NCBI GenBank assembly: GCA_036562185.1
Contig: DATCKN010000035.1
Coordinates: 1 to 42,830, forward strand
DNA length: 42,830 nucleotides
Source of the DNA: Thermoclostridium sp036562185
GTDB lineage: Bacteria > Bacillota > Clostridia > DSM-8532
Direction of reading: 5' to 3'
Shown here: piece after piece, positions 16,182-23,564 of the stretch
How positions within the stretch are numbered: position 1 is the stretch's first letter
How the letters are laid out: every line of letters starts with the position of its first letter
The notes under the pieces: model-generated
Told to the model about the DNA's origin: nothing
Seen by the model: only the letters and a program-made list of their open reading frames with translations
The model's database searches: none
Program-made: the position numbers and the translations under genes

Positions 16182-16202
16182 AAAAACCTTAAGCGGGTTT
16201 TT
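16182..16202 (+). terminator. Terminator-like hairpin in the korD leader
   Basis: AAAAACC (16182-16188) pairs with GGTTTTT (16196-16202) around TTAAGCG. The T-rich right arm gives it the look of an intrinsic terminator. It may end the upstream transcript, or, because it lies downstream of the predicted promoter at 16120-16149, act as an attenuator for korDABC. Confidence 0.5.
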
Positions 16203-16252
16203 ATTTACATCTGTACCCATTTTTAAGGGGTTTTTATTAGGAGGGAATATCC

Positions 16253-16459
16253 TTGGCTAAAGTAACATTTATATCCGAAAGATGCAAGGGCTGCGGACTA
16301 TGTGTTGAAGTATGCCCCAAAAATATTATTAGAATGAATGACAAAAATTTGAATGAAAAGGGATATCATCCGGCAGAAGTTACCGATATGGAAAAATGTA
16401 TTGGTTGTGCATTTTGCGCCACTGTTTGTCCGGATTGTGTTATTACTATAGAAAAGTAA
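16253..16459 (+). CDS. korD: 2-oxoacid:ferredoxin oxidoreductase delta (ferredoxin) subunit
   Basis: Small iron-sulfur subunit of the four-subunit 2-oxoglutarate (or branched 2-oxoacid) ferredoxin oxidoreductase, 68 residues. Two cluster motifs are present: CKGCGLCVEVCP and CIGCAFCATVCP. It shuttles electrons from the catalytic core to free ferredoxin. The start is TTG 16253 with AGGAGGGA upstream. The korA start is 13 bases beyond the stop, with AAAGGAGG between. Order delta-alpha-beta-gamma is common in clostridia. Confidence 0.93.
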   Translation: MAKVTFISERCKGCGLCVEVCPKNIIRMNDKNLNEKGYHPAEVTDMEKCIGCAFCATVCPDCVITIEK

Positions 16460-16471
16460 AGGAGGCACCAT

Positions 16472-17545
16472 ATGGGTAAAAAATTATTAATGAAGGGAAA
16501 TGAAGCCATAGCGGAAGCTGCCATCAGAGCAGGGTGTCTTCACTATTTTGGTTACCCTATTACACCGCAGACAGAGATCGCGCACTATATGGCAAGAAAA
16601 CTGCCAAAGGTAGGCGGTGTTTTCTTACAGGCTGAAAGTGAAGTAGCGGCAATTAACATGGTTTACGGTGCAGGCAGTACAGGTACCAGGGTTATGACAT
16701 CATCGTCAAGTCCGGGAATCAGTTTAAAGCAGGAAGGGCTTTCATATCTTGCCGGTGCGCAGGTTCCTGCTGTTGTTGTAAACATTATGAGGGGAGGTCC
16801 CGGGCTGGGAGGAATTCAACCTGCTCAAAGCGATTATTTTCAGGCAACTAAAGGCGGAGGACATGGGGATTACCGTCAGATCGTTCTGGCGCCGTCCAGC
16901 GTTCAGGAACTGTATGAATTGACTGTAGATGCGTTCAATCTTGCCGATAAATACCGTATTGTCGTAATGATACTTGGTGACGGCATTCTTGGTCAGATGA
17001 TGGAAGTTGTTGAATTCAGGGACAAGGAACCTGTTGAGCATTATGAAAAGCCATGGGCAACAACAGGCCATGAAAATGCCCGCGAGCAAAACATAATTAC
17101 TTCCATACATTTAAGTCCTGCCGTACTTGAGAAAATGAACCAGAACCTGCAGAATAAATACGAACTTATTAAAAAGAACGAATGCAGGTACGAGTTGTAT
17201 AACTGCGAAGATGCAGATTTGTTCATAGTTGCCTACGGTACTGTAGCCAGAATTGCAAAAAGCGTTATAGAACAGGCAAAACGGGAAGGTATAAAGGTTG
17301 GACTTATAAGGCCTGTTACTCTTTGGCCATTCCCTCAGGAAGCCTTTGAAAAAGTAATTGACAGGGCAAAGGCCTTTTTAACGGTTGAAATGAGCTCGGG
17401 GCAGATGCTTGAGGACGTACTTCTGGCTGTTAACGGAAGACGCAAGGTTTATTTCCATGGACGTATGGGAGGTATGGTTCCTGTCCGCGATGACATTATG
17501 AAAATTATAAGGGATATATACAACGAGCATGTTAAAAATGGCTGA
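16472..17545 (+). CDS. korA: 2-oxoacid:ferredoxin oxidoreductase alpha subunit
   Basis: Alpha subunit of the thiamine-dependent oxidoreductase that reversibly converts a 2-oxoacid and CoA to acyl-CoA, CO2 and reduced ferredoxin. The 357-residue protein starts with the pyrimidine-binding domain (FGYPITPQTEIAHYMA, then QAESEVAAINMVYGAG with the Glu that activates thiamine, and TSSSSPGISL) and ends with the transketolase C-terminal-like domain, VGLIRPVTLWPFP. Substrate choice between 2-oxoglutarate and 2-oxoisovalerate is not certain from sequence alone. In anaerobes it supplies 2-oxoglutarate or disposes of amino-acid carbon. Confidence 0.93.
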   Translation: MGKKLLMKGNEAIAEAAIRAGCLHYFGYPITPQTEIAHYMARKLPKVGGVFLQAESEVAAINMVYGAGSTGTRVMTSSSSPGISLKQEGLSYLAGAQVPAVVVNIMRGGPGLGGIQPAQSDYFQATKGGGHGDYRQIVLAPSSVQELYELTVDAFNLADKYRIVVMILGDGILGQMMEVVEFRDKEPVEHYEKPWATTGHENAREQNIITSIHLSPAVLEKMNQNLQNKYELIKKNECRYELYNCEDADLFIVAYGTVARIAKSVIEQAKREGIKVGLIRPVTLWPFPQEAFEKVIDRAKAFLTVEMSSGQMLEDVLLAVNGRRKVYFHGRMGGMVPVRDDIMKIIRDIYNEHVKNG

Positions 17546-17596
17546 TTACAATAGCAGGTACTGTATTGTTAGCCATATTGAAATGGAGGTAATTAA

Positions 17597-18343
17597 ATGG
17601 CTGTAATTTTTCAAAAACCAAAGGCCTTAAAAGATACACCAATGCATTATTGCCCAGGTTGCACTCACGGTATAGCCCATCGTCTTGTCGCAGAAGCGCT
17701 GGATGAGCTTGGTATAGAGGGTAAAACGGTTGGAATTGCTTCGGTTGGTTGCTCATACAACAGTTATGATTATTTTGCATGTGATATGATACAGGCGCCC
17801 CATGGGCGTGCACCGGCTGTGGCAACAGGAGTGAAGAGAAGCAAACCCGATTGCGTTGTTTTTACATACCAGGGCGATGGGGATTTGGCGGCTATCGGTA
17901 CTGCCGAAATCATTCATGCTGCCGCCCGGGGCGAAAATATAACGGTTATTTTTATAAATAATACTATATATGGAATGACTTCAGGGCAAATGGCTCCTAC
18001 AACGCTGCTGAATCAATATACCACTACAACACCATATGGGAGAATTGCAGATCTTCACGGATTTCCGATTAATGTTTCTGAAATGCTGGCAACCCTTGAA
18101 GGTCCTGCTTATATTGAAAGAGCCTCACTTCATGATGTAAAGCATATCAGAAAGGCAAAGGAAGCTGTCAAGAAAGCATTTAAAGTGCAGATTGCCAAAA
18201 AAGGGTTCTCAATGGTGGAATTATTATCCTCATGTCCAACGAACTGGGGAATGAGCCCGGTTGAAGCCCTTAAACGGATAGAGAATGAAATGATTCCGCA
18301 TTATCCACTTGGAGTATTTAAAGGCAAACACTTGGAGGTATGA
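17597..18343 (+). CDS. korB: 2-oxoacid:ferredoxin oxidoreductase beta subunit
   Basis: Thiamine pyrophosphate-binding subunit, 248 residues. It has the iron-sulfur-like YCPGCTHG near residue 15, the thiamine/metal motif GDGDLAAIG followed by the conserved INNTIYGMTSGQMAPTT, and HGRAPAVATGVKR upstream. ATG 17597 has GGAGG nine bases upstream. It sits 51 bases after korA, a gap holding no other gene. Together with korA it makes the catalytic core. Confidence 0.93.
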   Translation: MAVIFQKPKALKDTPMHYCPGCTHGIAHRLVAEALDELGIEGKTVGIASVGCSYNSYDYFACDMIQAPHGRAPAVATGVKRSKPDCVVFTYQGDGDLAAIGTAEIIHAAARGENITVIFINNTIYGMTSGQMAPTTLLNQYTTTTPYGRIADLHGFPINVSEMLATLEGPAYIERASLHDVKHIRKAKEAVKKAFKVQIAKKGFSMVELLSSCPTNWGMSPVEALKRIENEMIPHYPLGVFKGKHLEV

Positions 18344-18346
18344 TAT

Positions 18347-18880
18347 ATGGTTCATGAAATAATCCTGGCCGGGTTCGGAGGGCAGGGAATATTATCTGCA
18401 GGAAGGCTTTTGGCCCATGCAGGGATGCTGGATGGAAAACATGTTTCCTGGCTTCCTTCATATGGACCGGAAATGCGTGGCGGAACGGCGAACAGCAGTG
18501 TTGTTATTTCTGAAAATCCGGTGGATTCCCCGGTTTTATACAGCTGTAATGAGTTAATTGTTATGAACAGGCCTTCCCTGGATAAGTTTGAAGGACTGGT
18601 TGAAGAAGGCGGCATTATAATTATCGATTCTTCCATAGTTGACAGGGATGTAAAACGCAATGATATTGTTTCATTCAAGGTACCTGCAACAAAGATTGCA
18701 TCCGATATGGGAAATATGGCTTATGCAAATATAATTCTCCTGGGGAAACTGATAAAGGAAAGAAATACCGTAACAGTGGAGAATTTTGAAAAAGCCCTTT
18801 ATGCTGTTTTGCCTGAAAAGAAGCATAACCTGATTCCTGAAGAAATGAAAGCTTTAAAGATCGGAATGGAATACATTTAA
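18347..18880 (+). CDS. korC: 2-oxoacid:ferredoxin oxidoreductase gamma subunit
   Basis: Gamma subunit, 177 residues, beginning IILAGFGGQGILSAGRLLA, the hallmark of the pyruvate/ketoisovalerate oxidoreductase gamma domain, followed by WLPSYGPEMRGGTANSSVV. It starts three bases after korB with AGGTATGAT overlapping the junction, so translation is coupled. It is the last gene of the operon; a long perfect hairpin follows. Confidence 0.94.
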   Translation: MVHEIILAGFGGQGILSAGRLLAHAGMLDGKHVSWLPSYGPEMRGGTANSSVVISENPVDSPVLYSCNELIVMNRPSLDKFEGLVEEGGIIIIDSSIVDRDVKRNDIVSFKVPATKIASDMGNMAYANIILLGKLIKERNTVTVENFEKALYAVLPEKKHNLIPEEMKALKIGMEYI

Positions 18881-18883
18881 ACA

Positions 18884-18920
18884 AAAGCAGGCTATATGGA
18901 AAAGACATATAGCCTGCTTT
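18884..18920. terminator. Bidirectional terminator between korC and queT
   Basis: A perfect 15-bp stem joins 18884-18898 with 18906-18920, with a seven-base loop. On the minus strand TTTTGTTT follows the stem, so it should work best for queT; on the plus strand the following sequence is AT-rich but not a clean T-run. It lies between two convergent genes. Confidence 0.85.
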
Positions 18921-18969
18921 ATGTAAATATAAATTCTTAAATTTATATTTAACATTAAGAAAAATTTGG

Positions 18970-19455
18970 TTATTGCAACTCTTTGAAATATTCCCCGAAT
19001 CTTTTGGTCAGCAATAAAAGAAGAGGATATCCAAGAGCATAACATGCCAAAACCTGTCCAAGTGCTACCCATCCCATACTTGCCAGCAATGGAACATCCT
19101 GAAAGTATAAAAACTTTAAGTAACCGCCGACAATTACGGCATTTAGAATAACCGGCGGAAGCGGAACGAGATAAGGATACTTTCTCAGTTTCCGTGATAA
19201 AACTGCTGCAATTAATGTTGTTAAACTGCCGAAAACCATGTCTATCAGGCCATAACCACCAATCAGGTTTGATACCAGGCAACCCACAAACAAACCGGGA
19301 ATTGCAGAAGGCAGCACAGCGGGAAGAATTGTTAAAGCTTCTGATACCCGAAACTGAAAGATTCCATAGCTGTACGGCGCAATCAGGATGGTAACAACAG
19401 TGTAGATGGCAGCTATTATTGCTGCCTGGACGATAAATAAAACTTTTTTGTTCAT
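18970..19455 (-). CDS. queT: QueT family queuosine precursor transporter
   Basis: Integral membrane protein of 161 residues, with five or six hydrophobic segments, of the QueT family: the substrate-specific component of an ECF-type importer for the queuosine precursor (preQ0/preQ1 or queuine). The segment IAAIYTVVTILIAPYSYGIFQFRVSEALTIL near the start is typical of QueT; the full stretch spans residues about 10-40. ATG 19455 is used because GGAGG is seven bases upstream. A probable preQ1 riboswitch and a good promoter lie upstream, supporting the assignment. The ECF ATPases and EcfT are not in the window and would be shared. Confidence 0.88.
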   Translation of the reverse strand: MNKKVLFIVQAAIIAAIYTVVTILIAPYSYGIFQFRVSEALTILPAVLPSAIPGLFVGCLVSNLIGGYGLIDMVFGSLTTLIAAVLSRKLRKYPYLVPLPPVILNAVIVGGYLKFLYFQDVPLLASMGWVALGQVLACYALGYPLLLLLTKRFGEYFKELQ

Positions 19456-19462
19456 AAAAAAA

Positions 19463-19518
19463 CCTCCGTAGTTTTGTTTTGGCACCGGTGGTGCCGCCCA
19501 GGATATTGCGAACTGGAC
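19463..19518 (-). promoter_or_regulatory. Probable preQ1-I riboswitch of queT
   Basis: Read on the minus strand, stem P1 is GTCCAG (19518-19513) with CTGGGC, enclosing the loop TTCGCAATATC, which matches class I preQ1 aptamers. The A-rich tail AAAACAAAAC precedes GGAGG, so ligand binding could hide the ribosome site. Between P1 and the tail is an additional hairpin, GGCACC-ACC-GGTGCC (19495-19481), not usual in this compact class. Gene context (queT) agrees with known targets. No computed fold was available. Confidence 0.6.
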
Positions 19519-19527
19519 ATGAAAAAG

Positions 19528-19556
19528 ATTGTATCATTTTAACGACTTAATATCAA
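19528..19556 (-). promoter_or_regulatory. Promoter for queT
   Basis: On the minus strand TTGATA (19556-19551) and TACAAT (19533-19528) are separated by 17 bases. Transcription would begin at about 19521, just before the predicted riboswitch. Confidence 0.7.
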
Positions 19557-19588
19557 GTTAAAATTAATGGGTAATATTTGCAATACTG

Positions 19589-19597
19589 TGATATAAT
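19589..19597 (+). promoter_or_regulatory. Extended -10 promoter for the HD-domain gene
   Basis: TG-A-TATAAT (19589-19597) is a consensus extended -10 element; no recognisable -35 box is present. It would give a leader of about 45 bases. Confidence 0.5.
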
Positions 19598-19649
19598 AAA
19601 GCTATCCTGCGCAGAACTGACATTCAACCACTTTATCCGGGGGTGCATT

Positions 19650-20198
19650 ATGGACAGGGATAGAGCTCTTGAAGAATTAAAAGCAAGGCTTTTTAACGAA
19701 AGTCGGTTACGGCACAGTATAGCAGTTGAAGCAATTATGAGGGAAATGGCCATATACATGCATGAGGAAATTGAAGTATGGGGGCTTACAGGTCTTCTTC
19801 ATGATATCGATCTTGATATAGTGGAAGGAGACTTGTCCAGACATGGACTTGTAGCAGCAGAAATCCTTGAAGGTCTTAGTGTGGACAATTCAATAATTCA
19901 TTCAATTAAATCACATAACCCCCAGCTTGGCATTCCAAGAAGAAGAAAGGTTGATAAAGCTTTATACTGCAGCGATCATTTACCCAGGTTCATTGAAAAA
20001 TGTGCTTTATCCACGCCAGGCAAAAGCATTTCTGATTTGACAGTTGATTATCTTCTTGACAAATTCGAGGAAGACGGTTTTATAAGTGAAGCGCATAAGG
20101 ATCAAATTAAAACCTGCGGGAAGCTGGGACTGTCGCTCGAAGAATTTTTTGACATTGGTTTAAAAGCAATGAAGAAAATAGAATATAAGATTAATTAA
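19650..20198 (+). CDS. HD-domain phosphohydrolase
   Basis: HD-superfamily metal-dependent hydrolase of 182 residues. Metal ligands are seen as His in RLRHSIAVEAIMREMA, the HD pair in TGLLHDIDLDI and the later His in IKSHNP, and the Asp in YCSDHLPRF. This pattern resembles predicted nucleotide or phosphate-ester hydrolases related to YqeK, but without the features that would fix its substrate. ATG 19650 has GGGGGTG upstream; the frame is open further 5' without a ribosome site. A short terminator overlaps its stop codon, so it is likely a single-gene unit. Confidence 0.82.
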   Translation: MDRDRALEELKARLFNESRLRHSIAVEAIMREMAIYMHEEIEVWGLTGLLHDIDLDIVEGDLSRHGLVAAEILEGLSVDNSIIHSIKSHNPQLGIPRRRKVDKALYCSDHLPRFIEKCALSTPGKSISDLTVDYLLDKFEEDGFISEAHKDQIKTCGKLGLSLEEFFDIGLKAMKKIEYKIN

Positions 20199-20206
20199 TC
20201 TTTTTG
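20187..20206 (+). terminator. Short terminator overlapping the HD gene stop
   Basis: AAGATT-AATT-AATCTT (20187-20202) forms a six-base stem with a four-base loop followed by TTT. The TAA stop of the HD gene is inside it. Confidence 0.45.
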
Positions 20207-20299
20207 TATATTTCTTTCATAATGTAAAAAGATAAAAATGAAGTTAAATGATATTAAAGCTACAATATATAATGTACATGAAGAAAAAGGATTGATGTA

Positions 20300-22537
20300 A
20301 TGCTGGAAGAAAGAAAAGAGCGCATTAAAGGTTTTATACACGAAAAATCATATCATCCGCTGTCTTTTGAAGAACTGGTTGTATCACTGGATGTGCCCAA
20401 AGAAGATATAGCCCTGTTCAAGCAATGCCTGGATGAACTTGAAAAGGAAGGGCACATATTCAAGACAAAGAAAAACCGTTATGGAGCACCGGACAGGATG
20501 GGGCTTGTTGCAGGAACATTCCAAAGTCATGAACGCGGGTTTGGCTTCGTAATACCTGACGATCCCCAGCAAAATGATTTGTTTATCCAGAGCGATTTGG
20601 TAAATGGTGCAATGCACGGCGATCATGTTATTGCAAGAATTACAAAATACTTATCAGATGACAGGCATTCGGAAGGCGAAATTGTTAAAATCCTTTCCCG
20701 CGCCAATGAAAAAATAGTTGGCACTTTTGAAAAAAGCTATTCAGTAGGGTATGTTATTCCAGATCATAAAAAAATAAAAGGGCATATTATTGTTCCATTG
20801 GACAGGTCTATGGGCGCAAAACCGCATCAAAAAGTTATTGTCGAGATAACAAGGTATCCCGAACCTGAAAGGAATGCGGAAGGGCAAATTATTGAAATAC
20901 TGGGCGATGTTGACGAAAAAGGTGTGGATGTCCTTTCGATAATCAAGGCCTATAATATTCCGGTTGAATTTCCGGAAGAAGTTATAAAGGAAGCAAAAAG
21001 CATACCGCAGGAATTAACGCCTGATGATTTAGCCGGAAGGCGGGATCTGCGCAATTTAACAATGGTTACAATCGACGGTGAGGACGCAAAAGATTTGGAT
21101 GACGCTGTTTCCCTGGAAATAACCGAGGAAGGATATTATCGGCTTGGAGTTCATATAGCTGACGTAGCTCACTATGTTAAAGAGAATTCTTCCCTGGACA
21201 TGGAAGCATTAAAAAGAGGAACAAGCGTTTATTTTCCCGACAGGGTTGTACCTATGCTTCCGACAGAGTTGTCCAACGGAATATGCAGCCTGAATCCCAA
21301 AGTGGATCGCCTTGCGTTTTCGGTTTTCATGGAAATCAATAATCTGGGACGCGTAATAAATCATGAGATTGTTGAAAGCGTAATTAATGTCAATGAACGG
21401 ATGACTTATACCAATGTGTATAAGATACTTGAAGAACATGATCAGGATCTGATTGAAAGATATAGGCCTTTGGTTCCGATGTTTGAAAAAATGAAGGAAC
21501 TGGCTTTAATATTAATGAAAAAGCGCAGTCTTCGCGGTGCTATAGATTTTGATTTTGAAGAGGCTAAAATAATTGTAGATGAACAGGGTAAGCCTGTAGA
21601 AATCGGAAAATACGAAATAACCATTGCGAACAAAATAATAGAAGAGTTCATGCTGCTGTGCAATGAAACTGTTTCTGAGCATTTTTACTGGGCTAACATA
21701 CCTTTTGTATATCGTATCCACGAGGATCCCGATCCTGAAAAAATCCGAAGGCTGAATGAGTTCCTGTTTAATTTCGGAGTCAGGATTAAAGGAAGCGGTA
21801 ATGTGCATCCCAGGGCTCTTCAGGATGTGCTTGACAAAGTAAAGGGTACGCCGCAGGAAAGAATCATCAGTACAATGATGTTAAGAAGCCTGCAAAAGGC
21901 ACGATACAGTGATGAGCACACATGGCATTTCGGTCTGGCAGCAAATTATTACTCCCATTTTACTTCCCCGATACGAAGGTATCCTGATTTAATAATACAC
22001 AGGATTATGAAAGAGTATATTCACGGGAAATTTGATGAGAGAAGAAATGAGCACTATTCAAGTATACTGCCCGATATTACAAAGCACTGCTCTGAGAGGG
22101 AGAGGAATGCAGAGGAAGCAGAGCGGGATTATGAAGAACTGAAAAAGGCCGAATATATGCAGGAACATGTAGGAGAGACTTTTGCAGGTATTGTTTCGAG
22201 CATAACTTCCTTTGGAATGTTTGTAGAACTGGATAACTCGGTAGAAGGGCTTGTACGCCTGAGCAGCATGGACGATGATTATTATGTTTATGATGAAAAA
22301 CTTCAGGTTCTTATAGGGGAAAGAACAGGCAAAGTATACAGGATAGGGGATACTGTTGAAGTTGTGGTTACGAAGGCCGATCCAAAAACAAGGCAGATTG
22401 ATTTCATATTCTCAAATGGTAATGATGAGAATGAAAACCAGTCAGGCCGGAACGGTAACAGATCAAGCAGAAAAAAATCTGCCGACAAGCATGTTATAAA
22501 CCATATAACAGGCAAGAATAAAAGGCGGAAGAGGTAG
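20300..22537 (+). CDS. rnr: Ribonuclease R
   Basis: 3'-to-5' exoribonuclease that degrades structured RNA. The 745-residue protein has an N-terminal winged helix (about 1-65), two cold-shock OB domains (about 67-200), the RNB catalytic domain with the metal-binding Asp cluster in TIDGEDAKDLDDAVS (257-271), the conserved YSHFTSPIRRYPDL and a C-terminal S1 domain (ETFAGIVSSITSFGMFVELD). The last 30 residues are basic. It starts at ATG 20300 with AAGGATTG upstream. In many Firmicutes smpB and the tmRNA gene follow; neither was found here. A TATAAT at 20268-20273 lies upstream with no convincing -35. Confidence 0.96.
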   Translation: MLEERKERIKGFIHEKSYHPLSFEELVVSLDVPKEDIALFKQCLDELEKEGHIFKTKKNRYGAPDRMGLVAGTFQSHERGFGFVIPDDPQQNDLFIQSDLVNGAMHGDHVIARITKYLSDDRHSEGEIVKILSRANEKIVGTFEKSYSVGYVIPDHKKIKGHIIVPLDRSMGAKPHQKVIVEITRYPEPERNAEGQIIEILGDVDEKGVDVLSIIKAYNIPVEFPEEVIKEAKSIPQELTPDDLAGRRDLRNLTMVTIDGEDAKDLDDAVSLEITEEGYYRLGVHIADVAHYVKENSSLDMEALKRGTSVYFPDRVVPMLPTELSNGICSLNPKVDRLAFSVFMEINNLGRVINHEIVESVINVNERMTYTNVYKILEEHDQDLIERYRPLVPMFEKMKELALILMKKRSLRGAIDFDFEEAKIIVDEQGKPVEIGKYEITIANKIIEEFMLLCNETVSEHFYWANIPFVYRIHEDPDPEKIRRLNEFLFNFGVRIKGSGNVHPRALQDVLDKVKGTPQERIISTMMLRSLQKARYSDEHTWHFGLAANYYSHFTSPIRRYPDLIIHRIMKEYIHGKFDERRNEHYSSILPDITKHCSERERNAEEAERDYEELKKAEYMQEHVGETFAGIVSSITSFGMFVELDNSVEGLVRLSSMDDDYYVYDEKLQVLIGERTGKVYRIGDTVEVVVTKADPKTRQIDFIFSNGNDENENQSGRNGNRSSRKKSADKHVINHITGKNKRRKR

Positions 22538-22624
22538 TTACAGATATCTGAATAAAGGAAATACTTTATTTGACAACTAACCTTATGAAGTAATGTGTTT
22601 TGAAGTATTTTGAGTATTAAAAAG

Positions 22625-22649
22625 AAGCACCGGATATTTGGTGCTTTTC
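22625..22649 (+). terminator. Terminator downstream of rnr
   Basis: AAGCACC (22625-22631) and GGTGCTT (22640-22646) form a stem around GGATATTT, followed by TTC. The rest of 22650-22863 shows no gene. Confidence 0.7.
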
Positions 22650-22863
22650 TTATGTAATAGAAAGAAAAGTTAATCAAACATTGTATAAACAGGTGGATCA
22701 TTTTCTTGGGGTTTGTCCAATAACGTTTTAATTAAGTTACCTATGTAAGCTTTATAATATAAGGCGATCTGAAATACCGGAATACAGCCAATTCCTTTTG
22801 TGGAGAGCATTTACTATGCAAAAAAAGGATCATAAAAACTTTAATATTTTTTATTTTTTTTGC

Positions 22864-22892
22864 TTGACATTTTATGTCCCTCCGGTTAAAAT
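22864..22892 (+). promoter_or_regulatory. Promoter of the tRNA operon
   Basis: TTGACA (22864-22869) and TAAAAT (22887-22892) are separated by 17 bases, a near-consensus housekeeping promoter 20 bases before the first tRNA. Confidence 0.8.
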
Positions 22893-22912
22893 AATATTCG
22901 TCAGTCTCGCGG

Positions 22913-22987
22913 GGCCCATTGGTCAAGAGGTTAAGACATCGCCCTTTCACGGCGGTAACGGGGGTTCGATTCCCCCATGGGTCACCA
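22913..22987 (+). tRNA. tRNA-Glu (TTC)
   Basis: A full cloverleaf: acceptor GGCCCAT/ATGGGTC with one G-T pair, anticodon stem TCGCC/GGCGG around loop CTTTCAC giving anticodon TTC, T loop GTTCGAT, discriminator A and encoded CCA (22985-22987). Confidence 0.97.
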
Positions 22988-22997
22988 CTTAAATACT

Positions 22998-23074
22998 GGC
23001 CCAGTAGTTCAGACGGTTAGAACGCTAGCCTGTCACGCTAGAGGTCGAGGGTTCGAGTCCCTTCTGGGTCGCCA
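22998..23074 (+). tRNA. tRNA-Asp (GTC)
   Basis: Acceptor GGCCCAG/CTGGGTC, anticodon loop CTGTCAC with anticodon GTC, T arm with GTTCGAG, discriminator G and encoded CCA at 23072-23074. It follows tRNA-Glu by ten bases. Confidence 0.97.
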
Positions 23075-23087
23075 TTGAGAAGAATAT

Positions 23088-23163
23088 GCTGGTGTAGCTC
23101 AGCAGGTAGAGCAGCTGACTTGTAATCAGCAGGTCGGGGGTTCGAGTCCGTCCACCAGCTCCA
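23088..23163 (+). tRNA. tRNA-Thr (TGT)
   Basis: Acceptor GCTGGTG/CACCAGC, anticodon stem GCTGA/TCAGC around CTTGTAA giving anticodon TGT, T loop GTTCGAG, discriminator T and encoded CCA at 23161-23163. Confidence 0.97.
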
Positions 23164-23166
23164 GGC

Positions 23167-23204
23167 AAAACCCGCTAATATCAAAGATTAGCGGGTTTTG
23201 TTTT
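23167..23204 (+). terminator. Terminator of the tRNA operon
   Basis: AAAACCCGCTAAT (23167-23179) pairs perfectly with ATTAGCGGGTTTT (23187-23199), followed by GTTTT. A textbook intrinsic terminator. The remaining 23205-23428 shows no gene; AAATATTATAATATTT at 23391-23406 is a 16-base AT palindrome of unknown meaning. Confidence 0.92.
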
Positions 23205-23428
23205 ACGTATGTCCCGCTTTTAGTAAATATCCATCCATATTTATTGACAGAATCCTGGGCATAAATAATAAGAATCTCCACTGAAAGATACAGCATATAA
23301 CAATGTTACCGGTTTATAACTTGTTTCCTGTCAGGATTTTTGAAGAGCATATGGATATATTATGGTTTCTCCGAGTCAAAAGTATATGTTAAATATTATA
23401 ATATTTATTTTTATCTTTAACTGTACTG

Positions 23429-23437
23429 TGATATAAT
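23429..23437 (+). promoter_or_regulatory. Extended -10 promoter for the AraC-type regulator
   Basis: TG-A-TATAAT (23429-23437) is a consensus extended -10 element without a clear -35. The palindrome at 23391-23406 lies immediately upstream and could be a regulator site. It would leave a leader of about 120 bases. Confidence 0.5.
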
Positions 23438-23564
23438 TTTATATAAAAGAAGGATTCCCGGTAAAAATAAGATTTTTGCTGATTTATACAAAAACCAAAT
23501 ACATGCCTAAAGCAACATTCAAATAGTACACTGCCTTTTGTTTTCTTTCTTTGGGGTGATATGT

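Noticed and set aside
18854..19537. Minus-strand frame of over 200 codons overlapping queT
   Set aside because: Same strand as queT in another frame, rich in Ser, Cys and Arg without family features; queT in its own frame has clear membrane segments and a riboswitch leader.
22538..22863. Possible smpB or tmRNA gene after rnr
   Set aside because: These genes often follow rnr in Firmicutes, but no open frame or tmRNA-like acceptor sequence is present; the region holds only a terminator and the tRNA promoter.
23391..23406. AT palindrome as a phage or transposon attachment site
   Set aside because: No integrase, transposase or duplicated tRNA end is nearby; the intact tRNA-Thr is followed directly by its own terminator.
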